A DNA stretch of 64,000 nt from Raphanus sativus (lineage: Eukaryota > Streptophyta > Magnoliopsida > Brassicales > Brassicaceae). Below, piece by piece: positions 26,477-39,297 of the stretch. Positions within the stretch are counted from its first letter, which is position 1. Every line of letters starts with the position of its first letter. The DNA lies in NCBI RefSeq assembly GCF_000801105.2, contig NC_079517.1, forward strand, positions 1,364,001 through 1,428,000. Direction: 5' to 3'. The notes below the pieces were generated by a model that was given only the letters and a program-made list of their open reading frames with translations, had not been told where the DNA came from and did not search any database. The position numbers and the translations under genes were made by a program.

Positions 26477-28138
26477 TTATGTAAAGTTGTCTGAATGGCC
26501 ACTGTTTGATCTCGAATAACCTTCATGCTTAAGAAACAACGCAAAGAGAATCTCATTCCACGCATCAGGAACACCCGGGAGACACCAATGGCTACAGTCT
26601 TGTCTGTGTACCGGTGCAGGACTAGCCGACCCCAAGTAGTACAGTGATGGATGACCATCGTTTCTCTGAGCAGCCATGGCAGTTATGTTCAGCAGTCTCA
26701 GTTTAGCCGCCGCCGGCTGTGATGATGATGCGCTCGAGTGGTAAAGAGGTGACAAGACGTCTTCGAGTAGCTTCAGATGTTCCCATGTCTCTGATGGAAC
26801 TAGAGAGGCTCCAAAGTCAGGCAGTGTCTCCATGTGACATGTTCCTCCGGTTCTCCAATCTCCACCCCTAGGATGATTAAATAAACGTAACTTAGATAAA
26901 AACTGATCGAAGATTCTTGTTTTTTTTTTGTAAGTTATGGTGAGACGAAGAACCTGAAATGCACGGGAGCAAATGTGCGGAAGAAGACTTGCGTTTTGTT
27001 TGAATCAACCTCTTCTTGTATCCATTTCACAACGGTCTTCATAGCTCTCCTATAAGCATGCTCTATCTTCATCTTCATCCTCACTTTCTCTCCCTCTTGA
27101 AAGTAACAACCTCTGCAAGTAACAACCACCCCAAAAGATTAGTACCAAAACACAAAACAGATAGGTGCAAAGATTGTATAGCTAACCCTCGGATAGTTTT
27201 CTCATAGTTCCACCAGTGACCAGTGTTAAACACCAACACATCCGCGTCCCTCCACTTGTCAGCATACCAATCCATCGTCTCAAGCTTAAGAGTCGTCTTC
27301 ACCTTCTCCGGATACCCTTTAGGAGGACGGCTCTGGAGAACCAGAAACGGCGCTCTGTAGTACTCAACAGTGCAGTTGTAGTCACGAAACCTGAACACGA
27401 AGAATCCCATGTGCTTTGTGATGGTTCTGTTGTTCACTTCGTAAACCGAACCCTTGTTCTCGACCCCAGATGAGAGCAGACAAAGAAGAGACTCCCATTG
27501 GTTCCTCCCGATCGAGTCTCCTACAAAGACTAGCCGCTTGTTCCTTAGCTTCTCCAGCATCAACTTCGCATCAAATCTGAAACTCAAAGAAGTAACAATC
27601 TGAGAGAAAGAGTAACAAAACGCAGTTAAAAAAACATTTTAAACCTGGGCAAGTCGCAGTGCGTAGGTTGCCATCTCCACTTAGTGTAGAACACATCAAG
27701 TCTCCCGAACTCGGTGCATCTGAATCCTTCGTCGAGAAAGGAGCAATCTTTGGAATGATACAAGGGATACGCTTCGTCCCAAACCCATCTCCCGTGAAAC
27801 ACATCACAGACATTCCCACTCTCATCATCAAGAAACTCAGCTCTGTTTCCGTTATTGGTGTTGTTGTTGGTATCTCCTCCAGAGCCAACAACATCGAGCT
27901 CCTTGAGCCAGAGGAATCTATCGGACTGATCCGAGAAGTCGCGGCGTTTGGTCTGAGCTACGTTTGTGTAGTCGAGGTAGAAGAAGCTGAAGACTAGACA
28001 CAGACCCACCAAGAAGAAACCCAAGACTCCCAGCGAGGGCTCGAAGACGAGCCTTAAGCGCTTGAATCTCTTGATTGCTGCTTCCGGGATTGGTGTAGAG
28101 ACTTCGTCGTCTTCGAGAGATGGGGGGTTCTTCGACAT
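26477..28138 (-). CDS. TBL11: Trichome birefringence-like (TBL) family protein, TBL11-like
   Basis: Golgi type II membrane protein of the TBL/DUF231 family, members of which O-acetylate cell-wall polysaccharides (xylan, mannan, pectin). Four exons, 27645-28138, 27187-27576, 26954-27112 and 26477-26867, join in phase to give 477 residues. A short cytosolic N-terminus is followed by a membrane anchor at about 30-54 ([20 protein letters not shown]). The TBL domain follows with conserved cysteines ([14 protein letters not shown]...YPLY). The esterase-type GDS motif is in [14 protein letters not shown] (GDS at about 184-186), and the DxxH motif is in [12 protein letters not shown] (D438, H441). 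Both putative catalytic motifs are intact. Acceptor polymer unknown. Identification as TBL11 is from similarity plus remembered synteny (At5g19160). Confidence 0.9.
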
Positions 28139-30317
28139 CTGGGGGTTTAATGAGAGGATACAGCTGCTAAAGTATAAGACTTTTAACTCTTCCTTCTTCT
28201 TGCGGCTCTCTAAAAGAATGAGAAACAAGAAACGAGAATGGCCCAGTGAAGCTGAAGAGGCTAAGATTAACTGTTGTAGGTTCGCTTTTCAAAATCTAAA
28301 CAAGTGTGTGAGAATAAAGAACACTCTCTTAGCTTTTTCTTGACCGTCTTGTTTCTCAAAAGGGAGAGAGAGAGATTTGGAGAAGAGTGTGTATGAATCG
28401 TGGGTCCATTTTTAAGTGGTGGGTCCCGTAGATCCAAAAGATGGCGCACGCGCGATTATGGCGCGTAACACGAGTTGTGGGAGAGAGGTGGGCTCGAAAC
28501 GGCGTCGCTATCACGGTGCTCATTGAAACGGTTTAGTCGTTTGGCGGGTTGTACTACTGACCTGAACGCGATTATTCTTCGTTTAGCGTTTGTGTACATT
28601 ATAAAACCATATCTCGGTTTAATTTACATTTTTTTTAAATAGAGTAATCTTATAATAAAGTTAAATTATATATTAATGATACTCTAGAAGAAAAATTAGA
28701 CTGATGGAAAAAAACTATTTTATTTATAGGTAAATTCATTTTACCATAAAAAAAATTATTTTTCACTCTCTTTATAGCAAAAAAAAAATACCATTGAAAT
28801 ATATTTATTCTAGACTCTATTCATAATGAAAATAGAGTATAATACTCTAATGGGTCAAAATGATCAAAACGTTCATCTCAGCGTTTCGTCCAATGAACAA
28901 AGGAAATAAATGAAATGGTAGATTCAATAAAATGAACGTGGAAATCAGATGGAATCTTCTAATGATTAAAGAAAAGTAAATTAATTCAGGAAGCTCTGAG
29001 CCGTCGATGGCGGAGATTAGCATGAACACATCACATGTCATGTTTGTCTAGGGACATGATTCAATAAGGCAAGAGAGTGAGAACCGAGAAGAGCTTGCGT
29101 ACTGGCCAAGATCAGACTACCCTTTAATCGTCATATTACGAGGAGTTTCCAAGATCTTTAAAAGGGCTTCTGTTTAAGTGATGATTTCAAGGTAATACTT
29201 ATGTTTTTTTATTATCATGATTTGGTCTTACTCTGAAACGTAGAAAGAGTGCAAGAGATGATGGATCTCAATGTAATTCCATTTACACTCTTGCTTCCTC
29301 TTACTTTGATTTGCGAGAGTAGCCGCAGTGGTTTGACATTTGCGATTTGCAAGACGCTACTCTGATCGCTACAGTCGATCATATAAGCACTTGTAACTTC
29401 AAAATATTAGTAGTTTTTTTTCTATTAGTAGTTGATATGTATTAATATTATATCACTCGGTTCCCAAATTGATTAAACTAAATCAATTAGTAATTTGTTC
29501 TCTTTGGGAGGTGAGTTCACTATTATTTGATCAGATTGCTCGGGTCAAAAGTCTTTTAACTTTTGTAGCCACTAATAGTCGCTTACATGTATTTGGTTTC
29601 ATCTAGTGTTGCAGTGTTTCTGTAATGGGGCTAAACAGCTTAAATCAGGTCTTGTAAGGTTAGATATCTTCTTCACCGGCTCTGCGAGAACATTTCTCTC
29701 AATCATTTTCTAGCCCGATCTTTTTTTTAACAATCTCTGGAAATTTCATTCAGCCATCTTGCGATGCATAGCTGCATCTGGCCTGCTAAGTTTCTCACAA
29801 TTGACTTTATCAAATGTTCAGGCCTTCTAGTAAATCTTATCGCTGTGAGAAACTTCTAAAGATGTTCCTTGTTCTGTTATGTTGTCTTTTGCCTCAGTAC
29901 TGGTCTTCTCAATAATAAAATCTGCCAAATAAAGACTACTACTCTTACACTCGGGACTCATCTTCTGCCTATCTCAATATAACTTCTTACAGGTTTATGT
30001 TTGAGCGTGTAGACAGACTGAGAATTCGAGATTTACTGGAGAAACAAGTTCTGAACATGAGATATAAGGATCAAGAGAAGGTAGATTTATAGTCTATGAG
30101 ACATAACTTATTGGGACGAACACACTAGAAACACCAGAAGAGACAAACACAAGCTGTACAGAGAAACAAAAGACAAAACAGAGATCACAACACTACACAT
30201 CCCCAACCATTTGATAGCTTAAAGAAAAACTCATAGAACAGCTTCTTGTTTTCTCTACATCATTATTTTGGAGTTTCGATATTAAGAGAGATGGAGCTTG
30301 ATTTTTTTTTTCTTTTC
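28139..30317. other. Intergenic region between TBL11 and AILP1
   Basis: 28139-28560 is the TBL11 leader and promoter side, with a GC-rich patch (CGCACGCGCGATTATGGCGCG, about 28446). 28640-28870 is AT-rich MITE-like DNA. 28980-30100 is less AT-rich and has short coding-looking pieces (for example an open stretch near 29080-29175), but I recognise no protein; it could be a decayed neighbour or a non-coding transcript. About 30140-30317 is the probable AILP1 3' UTR. A pfkB-type kinase gene expected here from Arabidopsis is absent. Confidence 0.4.
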
Positions 30318-32928
30318 TCAATCTCCATGTGCAAGAACTGCTGCTCCTTCCACCTGTTTCCACCACCATTGTTTGTGTTATGAGCTTTTTTTTTAAAATG
30401 TTGCTGAAAAAAAACTAAACTAAAACTAGATATGAATGATTTGTTCATGAAGAGTCGAATCAATCAAACCACCTTGAAGGTGGCTCCCCAAATTTCTTCC
30501 TCTTTAGCAGGAATGGCAGTGATCTTGTTCTTAGGGTTCTCAAAGCTCCTTAGCCCACCTAACGCAGTCGAGTAAAAACAGCCTACAAGGCAAAGCACAC
30601 ACAACCATTTTGATCGTTCCAGTCTACCTTTGTAAAGGTCCTTAAAAATCTTGAACGTAAATACAATGTTAAAACAAACCTTGAGGAAACGAAGCAAGAG
30701 ATTTGCCACAAGCACCTTTTAGCAACTCAATATCATCAGCAAATGCCACATACCCATCAGCTGTTATCCCCCAATACAATGGAACCTTACCTTCTTGGTC
30801 CTGCCGCGAATTTAAACCAAGTTCTTTTTTACCGCCAAATTCAATCAAACCTCACCGTAAAAAAGAGGGTTAAAAAGAGCTTACTGAGGCTACAAACAGA
30901 GTGGAGGTTGATTTGTCGAAGACCACGAAGGCGAAATCGCCGCTTAGGTGAGACACGACATGGTTGGCTGGGTAAGGAGCTCTGTCACGGAGAGTCTTAT
31001 AAGCCTCGATGACCAAGAGAACCTCGTTTGCGTTCTTTGCAAGCCCATATTGTTGTTTCAAGCTTCCTAGGTTGTCAAGTGATCCTTGGAACAAGCAGAA
31101 TATCTCATCCTTAGCCCCAAATGACCTGCATCAATTACACACACAACATCTATAAGACAGCCCTACATATAGTCACAAAGTTCAAATCAACTCAATTTTA
31201 AACTCATCTGAAGAGAAAGTATTGCAATTGTTAATGAGAACAGTCAGACAGATGAGTCAGCATTGGAACTTTAAATAGACGTACAATTATGAATATCTTG
31301 GTATGGGCATGGCTAAGAGCTAAAGAAAGTGAGGCATCATAATTCATAAAGCCATCTATATTTAATGCTTGTGGCGTTTAGCTATGCCCTGATAGGGTTT
31401 GGTGGACCAACAAAGCTGCCTCTGCAGATTTGCCATATCCAAAAAACTGACCCTATATTTTTAAACTATATAGGATGAATGTTGAGACTTGAGATGTAGT
31501 ATGCTTCTACCACATGGTTTTATTGGTCATTGTCATTGAGAAAATCTGGTTCATGGATAGTAAGTAGTAATTGTACCATATCATTGGTATTGTAAGAAGA
31601 ACAAAAAGGAAGAAAACTAAATAATTACTACGGTAATTATATGATCCATCAATTATAATATCATGCCCATGTAGACGGTAGACGTCTCTGTCTATGAACA
31701 CGGACCGAGTTTTTGTCTACTTTTAGTTTTATGTCTAATGCGTAATGACGACTTATTTTCCACCACAATCTAGAACTTCTTCCCTTTATTATTAAAAACT
31801 GATTTTCATTATGCTATTATGTTTCCAGTTAGCAATCGGAGTCTCGGTGACATGAACAATATGTTATGAGAGACCGGTCAATCAATCTTTGAGCAACACA
31901 ACTGCTGAGACGTGTCCTTGCGCACCACAGTCACCGACGAAGTCAACTATTAGATTTTTAAACTTAAGGTATCTTTTTTTCTTTAATCTTTCAATCTATA
32001 TTTTTTTAGGTTATGATTCTTATGAATATAACATGTAAATACGTAAACTTGGATCCATACGCACATCAGTACATCTTTGATGAATAAATTATCTGATGAA
32101 CAAACAAAAACACACCAGGATACATACAAAATTTTAAAGTATCCTTTTTAACCATTGGGATCTTTGCTTGGATAAGTACTAAAGATATTTATATTTTTTT
32201 TACAAAAAAAAATTAAAGCTATTATCCCTATTTTAAATCGTAATTTCCGTATATGAATCCATCCACACAATTAGGATCCATGTACTTTATAGCAGTTACC
32301 TCTGATGATGTAGCAAATAATATATTTTTCTTAAGTAAAATCTAGACACACTCTTTCATTATTGTTTGGGGTCCACACACCACACCACAAACACATTATC
32401 CTAAGTTTAGTGGGGTGATTATGTAGATCGGAATCAAGAACTATATAAAGCGTGTATTATCTAAACGATTAAGTATAATTAATGATATTCACTAACTCCG
32501 TATCTTCTCTGTAATTTTAGATAAGAAAATCGGTGTCCCAATTGGTCGATACATGCAATTGGACCCTACGTTGTTAATTTTTTGCTATATACAATATTAA
32601 TTTAGCCATCATATTAAAAAAGCTTGACGATGATTTCACCCCCGTCCCACGGTAAAAACTTTGGAAACATCGTGGAGCTGATTCCAACCAGAAATGAAAA
32701 TAAACAAATTAACGGCGCGACTCACCTTGGCCGGAGAGGACTCTCTTTGTGGTGGCTGTACGCAAGCTGCACATAGTCGCCGACCTGTACGGACACGGCG
32801 GAGGGATTTTTCTCAACGAACTTGTTGACTAGGACCGATCCGGTTGTCTTCGGCGATGGAGTTCGGTTCCCGGCGGCCACCAGCTCTTCCGGCAAAGATA
32901 CTATAGCTCCGCTGAAAATTCCCAACAT
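30318..32928 (-). CDS. AILP1: Aluminium-induced protein with YGL and LRDR motifs (AILP1)
   Basis: Member of the plant Wali7/DUF3700 family, which is related to the class II glutamine amidotransferase fold; members respond to aluminium, auxin or sugar status, but the biochemical activity is unclear. Five exons, 32726-32928, 30885-31125, 30680-30800, 30473-30582 and 30318-30353, join in phase to give 236 residues. The start MLGIFSGAIV, the YGL motif (QQYGLAKNANEV), the LRDR motif (YKTLRDRAPYP), HLSGDFAFVVFD and DQEGKVPLYWG are all present. The last coding exon is tiny (EGAAVLAHGD), and without it the frame would end in an intron at 30464. The first intron is about 1.6 kb, far longer than the others, and could hold regulatory sequence. 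A TATA-like CTATATAAT lies near 33068-33076. Confidence 0.92.
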
Positions 32929-35558
32929 TTTTATGTCTCTTCCGACGATACCAACTAAAACCCCAAAAAGACTAGTTATTTAGAAAATTAAACTGTTAAG
33001 AGTTCTCTTGCTGCTAATAAAATATATCGGACATGGAGGTTGTGACAAAGGAGAGAAATGGTGTTTAATTATATAGGAGGAGGACGAATGATATCGTGGG
33101 CATTTTCGTCATTTCAGCTTCTCCTGAATCTTCTATTAATTACACGGAAATTAACGTCATGACGTGTTTACATTTGGCAGTGAACTAATACGTGGGGTCC
33201 ATGCAGAAGAGACGGAATCATTCTCGAGCGTTAGATTCTAGTTTCATGGGACCTGTGTTCATTTGTGTGGTCTCTTGTCTTATCCAAACCTCTTTTCAAT
33301 ACGTAATTATTGAAAATTTACTCCAATAAAATAGTTTTTTTATATTTAAACTAATTGTGAATGAGTAATCCAGATTCCATTGCAAAGGTAATTGATAACT
33401 TTTATTTATAAATTGTAAAGTACTGGTGAATTTAAATTTATTTATTTGATTTTTTTGTTGTTTCCATTTTTAAGCTAACATACACTTTTCGTAAAAAAAA
33501 AAAAGGATTACATCTACACTTTGATGAATAAACACAGTTCTTACTTCTTACACGTTACCACCTTTTCTTTCACTATATTTTCATATACATTTAATATTAT
33601 AAGAGAACCAGCAAAAACTCATAAGTGAAATTAAATACGTAACTGGTGAAATGTAATAAGCACAAAACATATAACTATTTATTTTGGCTATTTAAACTGA
33701 CAATTACGAACAGACTAAATAAGATAGCTAATTTTTCCGGGGAAAATACTGTCAATTAATTAAGCGATGTACCACCATATTTCCCTACTTTTCAGGGCCA
33801 TTTACTAAGTTGATTATATCGAAATTAAATCAATAACATGAGCAGAAAATTTAAATTGGTATTAGTGTGTTTCAAAACAACTATAAAAATAAAGCATTTA
33901 TAAATTGAACATCTACGTGATCCAGACTATATATGTCTCACTCCCATGAAAACTAAACGGAAAAAATATTCTCTTGTTTTTTTAAAAAAAAAACTGCCCT
34001 AAAATATTCTCTTGTTTCTAATGATTAAATAATGCTTTTCAAGATAGAACCAATTATAGTTTCATCAAAGATCCAAAACCTTGTGCTAAATAATTCTGAA
34101 TAATTTGGAGCTTTGCAATATTAATTTAAAACTTTCATACGGATCCTAAACAGCGGCTGTAGTTTCAGTTTTAGCTTTTTATAAAAACAAAAACAAAATT
34201 AATTAAAATACCATTAAAAAGGAATATGTGTTGACAGTGGGAAAAAAGAAGAAGAAGAAAGAATGTTAGAACAGTGGGACGCCCATTGTTTTGTTTTAGT
34301 GCTTGGCCACTGCCTTCTGGTAAATTTAATTTTGCACATTTCCTACCAATTAATATGTGGTTTTGTGATTTATTATCCTTAAAACATTTTACAAATATAT
34401 CGCTGGAAAATTGAGATTCGAAAGAAGATACATCAGCAAGATAGAGAACGAGAAGACTATATGAGGTTTCTTTTGGTGAAAAACCTGAACTAATAAGAAT
34501 TCGATATTACACAACTTTAAATCAAATAATTAATTTACCATTAATCATAGATTACTTTCTGTGGAGGTTATATTAAGTTATAAATCTCTAGACTAACCAA
34601 AACCAGTTACATAGTATTTATTATTTTTAGATTCTTGATAAAAATCTCTAGACTAACCAAACCAGTTACATAGTAATTGTTTTTCTAGATTCTTAATAAA
34701 TATCGGAAAGTTGATAAATATAATAAATTAGAAACTCTATTATTAATACTCGATGAAATAATAAAAGCGGTAAACTAATAATTTTTTCAGTTTTGAACTG
34801 GACTGGTTCAAAATATGACACAAATCGATAGGATAATAAGATAACAAAATAATAACTTAAAAAAAATATTATGTAAATATATAGTCTCATTAAAATTATA
34901 AATTAATAATTTATATAAAGATAATCTATATAAGTACAAGCAAAAGTTGTCTTATTTATTTTATATTCACAAATGGAATTTATCTATATTTTTCTTAACA
35001 TTTTAATATATTTTGATAACGTTTGATAAAATTTAATCCAAAACACTTATATTCTGTGAAACATATTTTATATATACCAAATAATAAAATCATAAAAATT
35101 ATTTTATAAAATTTATTTAATGATACGATAAAATCAAAAAAAAATTCATAACTTTATAAATTAATAAAACACCATATTACAACATTATTAATTTATACAT
35201 TTTACTGTATAAAACTATTGGAATACCTTAAACAAATCATATCTACTCATCAAACAAAAAGAAATCAAGATTTTAGACTTTGGTGGTACATACACACAAC
35301 ACAGACAACCTTATGCATTTACTGTTTGCACACATAACCCATCCAACTCAGTTTGTATTGTTTTTTTTTCTTCCAAATTACGTAACCTAAACAATAATCA
35401 AACTCCAATATAGTTATTAAGCCTTCAATTGAATACAAAGATGGGTGAGTTGCTGAAGAATTTTACCATAATTGGTTAAGAAAATAACACACACAAACAG
35501 TGAAACTCACTATAAAAGGTTTGGTGACAACAACCATAAAATGTTAAGAATAGTTATT
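32929..35558. other. AILP1 promoter and AT-rich intergenic DNA
   Basis: The first 150 bp hold the AILP1 leader and TATA-like box. The rest is AT-rich and gene-free. A tandem duplication of about 60 bp occurs at 34582-34702. Confidence 0.4.
34582..34702. repeat. Tandem duplication, about 60-bp unit, two copies
   Basis: Two adjacent copies share AAATCTCTAGACTAACCAAA, CCAGTTACATAGTA and TAGATTCTT(G/A)ATAAA. They differ by a few substitutions and a small indel, so the duplication is not recent. Confidence 0.75.
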
Positions 35559-36923
35559 GGGAAAATCGCATAAAAAACCCTCAAAGTGTCACTTACTAGC
35601 ACTTTAAACCCTGAAGTTTTTTCACTAACACTTTTAACCTTCAAAGTGACATTTGTATCATAAAAAACCTCCAAATCAAAAAGTTGACCGGTTCAGCAGG
35701 TAATTTTTTCAAAAATAATTATTTAATTAATAAAATAAACAAAATAAATAAATAAAAATCCAAAAATAAATAAAGTCGAAATTTTTAATAAAATTTACAA
35801 AAATTAAAAAAATTAAAATTTTAGAAAATTAAATAAATATTTTTAAAATTATTTTCTAAAGTATTAATAAAATAAAATAACTACAAATTAATAATAAATA
35901 AAATTAAATTTTAAACAGAGAAGAACTAAATAAAAAGTTCACAAATTTTTTTAAAAATGGAAAATTCAAAATTCAAAATTCACTAGTTACGATGATGGTT
36001 TCTCACATAACCATTAACAATGGCGATAACTGCCATATCTCCAATGATAGTTTCCAACATCATCGTTAAAAATGACAAAAAATCTTTTTCAGAACTTTTG
36101 AATTTTCATTTTTTTTTAAATATATGAATTTTTTATTTTTATGTTTTTTTAAATTTGATCTCATTTATTTTTGAACTTTAATTTTCTAAATATTAATTAA
36201 TTTTCTGATTTTTTCTATTTTTTTCTAATTTTATTTAATTTATGAGTTTTTGTTACATTTTACGATTTTTGTTTAATTTTCTGGTTTTTTATTTTTTTTG
36301 TTTATTTTACTTATTAAATAATATTATTTAAAATATTAGTTAATTAGTAAAATAATCAAAAAATTAAACAAAAATCGTAAAATTTAATAAAAACTCATAA
36401 ATTAAATAAAAGTCAGAAACCATCATTGTCATTATTGATATATTTGAAATTGTTGTTGTCCATGATGATATGATATATTTTTTGAAAAAATATTATAATT
36501 AAAAAAACAATTTTGAATTTTCTATTTTTTTAAAAAAAAATTGAACTTTTTATTTAGTTCTTCTCTATTTAAATTTAATCTTATTTATGATTACAATTTT
36601 AGTTATTTTTATTTTGTTAAAATTTTATAAAATTATTTAATTTTTAAAATATTTATTCAATTTTTATTATATTTTCATTTTTGTGAATTTTATTAAGGTT
36701 TCGATTTTTATTTATTATTTGGATTTATTTATTTATTTATTTTGTTTATTTTATTAATTAAATAATTATTTTTGAAAAATTACCTGCTGAACAGGTCAAC
36801 TTTTGATTTGGAGGTATTTTATGATACAAAAGTCACTTTGAAGGTTAAAAGTGTTAGTGAAAAAACTTCAAGGTTTAAAGTGCTAGTAAGTGACACTTTG
36901 AAGGTTTTTTATGCGATTTTCCC
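35559..36923. mobile_element. Mutator-like element with very long inverted repeats
   Basis: A 1,365-bp element whose two arms are inverted copies of each other for at least 200 bp and, more loosely, over most of its length. The left end starts GGGAAAATCGCATAAAA and the right end finishes with its complement. It is flanked by an exact 10-bp direct repeat, AATAGTTATT (35549-35558 and 36924-36933), in the 9-11 bp range of Mutator-like transposons. Both arms contain the segments TCACTT(AC)TAGCACTTTAAA and AGTTGACC.GTTCAGCAGGTA. No transposase is encoded. A transcript would fold into a long hairpin. Confidence 0.85.
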
Positions 36924-36933
36924 AATAGTTATT

Positions 36934-37872
36934 TATGTCTTGTGCCAAATATCAAAAGACACAACATGAACCAAAAACACTATTTAACCAGTCATTTATA
37001 TCATACCATAATTGCATTAATTGTTTAATTGAATCAACTTTAGCAAAATACCCTTATACTAAACGAATGAGAACTCTTCCAATATAATTCGTTTATTATT
37101 TTTTCTTTTAACTCAAAACATTCGCAACATACAATTCGTCAAATTTTGATTAAGACATTGTTCTTGATATATATGTATTTTTGGTGATTCATTGTTCTTG
37201 ATATTACAAAACCATATTTGACATTCCAATGGACAGTACGTAGGCCCGAATTTGGATGATAAAATTATCGTCATGTTCCTATGTATATAGTATATTTTGA
37301 CTTTTCTATGAGATGCAAGCTAAATCTTAGTGTTTATATCCTCCAAAATCAAGAAGAATATTGATAATAGTGACTTAGTGAGAATCAATGACTGACGTTA
37401 TCATTTTGTTTTATTGGTGTTAACATAAAACATAGTAATTAGTTTTTATATAATAAAAATACTTAAGAAGGCACAAGTTGCATTTTTTCTTATCTCATCA
37501 TAAGAAAAAACTTATAGAAAGTATAATAAATAAATACGTAAGCAATGGCAACCATGGAGGAGTGGGAACTACAAAAGCTGAAAACGACTCTGATATTGTT
37601 TTGCATTTTTTTTTACAGAATTTCTAAAAACTATTTCAAACCAAGATGTTATCTCGTATGAACTTGACATATATAACCTTTTAATTTTATCTTCTTTTGC
37701 TACTTACTATTATCCAATATGATAGTAGTAACAAGTCATTTCTGAGAACATTATTTTATCTATTTATACATATCAGAAATCTCTGATTTAGCTAAAACCA
37801 AATAAAAAACCTTAAAACAAGTTTGTTGAAAAATATTTGTTCTATATTATTTTACAGTTCTTCTGTTTCATA
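36934..37872. other. AT-rich intergenic DNA
   Basis: No gene or repeat with readable ends was recognised. Confidence 0.4.
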
Positions 37873-38121
37873 CTCCCTCTGTTTCAAAATAGATGAAGTT
37901 TTAGGATTGTGCACGATTATTAAGAAACTTGTTTTTTAATCTAAAAAGTATCATTAAAATATAAATTAAAAATTATTCAACCAATCACAAAATAGAATAC
38001 ATTTTATCATTGGTTACACAGTTTTTGATAAAGTTAAAAAGTACATTGGTATACTAAAACATCAACTATTTTGAAACATCAAAAACTCCCTAAAACATCA
38101 TCTATTTAGAAACGGAGGGAG
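37873..38121. mobile_element. Stowaway-type MITE
   Basis: Terminal inverted repeats CTCCCTCTGTTTCAAAATA (left) and TTTAGAAACGGAGGGAG (right), flanked by TA on both sides (37871-37872, 38122-38123), are diagnostic of Stowaway (Tc1/mariner-type) MITEs. Length is 249 bp with no coding sequence. The adjacent stretch to 38343 ends in GAACGGAGGGA and looks like a degraded second copy missing its left terminus. Confidence 0.9.
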
Positions 38122-38123
38122 TA

Positions 38124-38343
38124 ATACATTGCGCTTTGGAGAAAAACACAGAAATATTTAAAAAATCCATTTATTTTTATAAGCACTTTTAAATATAAAC
38201 TAAAAATAATATAACCAATTATATGTGAAAAAGTACAATCTAACTGGTTAAATTTTTTAATAAAGTTAAAACTGACATAGATATGTTTAAGCATCACCTA
38301 TTATGAAACAATAAAAACTTTGTAAACATTATGAACGGAGGGA
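38124..38343. mobile_element. Degraded Stowaway-like MITE copy
   Basis: The right end (TTATGAAACAATAAAAACTTTG, then AACGGAGGGA) and the interior (a TAAACTAAAAATAATATAACCAAT-type segment) resemble the neighbouring intact MITE. The left terminal repeat cannot be found, so boundaries are approximate. Confidence 0.5.
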
Positions 38344-39297
38344 TCCATCTGTCAAAAACTAATATTATTGTGTTGTAACCTGCAAGTACATGAATTAGCA
38401 GCCCCAATAAAAACATGTACACGTTACGACGGAACACTATAACATAGAACATTGTTTTCGTTAGGACATTATTTCTTTAGGGACGAATTTTTGTTGATAA
38501 CATTAAATCTTTTGAATATGATGACTCATAGATATTTCAGAGCAATATGGTGTGTGGGACTGTGGATATGTAGATCTAAAAGCTTCCGTATCATACAAAC
38601 TAAACAATTATTATTGGACCATCGTTGATTCAGTGATACATAGGCAAAATGGTCACCCATCTCGATCACCTTAGCTTTTATATCTGCTGTCAATCACCAA
38701 TGCACTCCACAATACACCTCTCATGTAAATACTATTCTTTTTTCTTTGATGAAAGCACGATTTTTTCGTCATGTTTTTGGCGGTTTGTATTATTTTCCTT
38801 TGATGCGATCATAACCGAGTCTGGCCCACTATTTTGTGCGCTCAACTTATTTTTTTTCCTTTCATTTGCCAATTTCGAAAAACATCAATCTTTAAAATAC
38901 TCGGTATAAGGCGTTTATACATCGAAACACACCATCTAGCTTAATTTTATAGAAAAAAAAATCATTTTGTTTATGACCGATTTGTCATGTAAACGGAGGC
39001 ATAGGAGAAAAAACTTATACAATAGACAAAGTTAATTATATTTGGCAAGGAATTACCAAAATCAAATAAAGCCCATCAGTGAAACCACCTAAATGAAACG
39101 AAATCCAATACAAAGGCCTTTAACATAAAGCCCATTAATCATAATCGGGTGGACCCGGTCCGACCCGCCGTGTACAATCCACAAAGCCACTCGAAAAATC
39201 GGTCACCCAAACCTTTCCCTTTCAGGCAGCCGCGAAAGATCACAGTTCGAGGTGGAATCAACTCCTAACCGGGAAACTGATCGGAGATCTGCAGATC
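38344..39297. promoter_or_regulatory. GPAA1-like gene upstream region
   Basis: AT-rich intergenic DNA changes near 39060 into promoter-like sequence with AAGGCC/AAAGCCCAT (site II or telo-box type) words at about 39110-39135 and a GC-rich segment (GGTGGACCCGGTCCGACCCG) near 39150. The leader runs to the ATG at 39298. No TATA box is evident. Confidence 0.4.

Noticed and set aside
30464..30472. AILP1 ending at the TGA just after FKVV
   Set aside because: A GT donor after FK and a downstream exon encoding VEGAAVLAHGD restore the family C-terminus, so this stop is intronic.
36772..36969. 65-codon frame
   Set aside because: Lies in the right arm and flank of the long-inverted-repeat element; not a gene.
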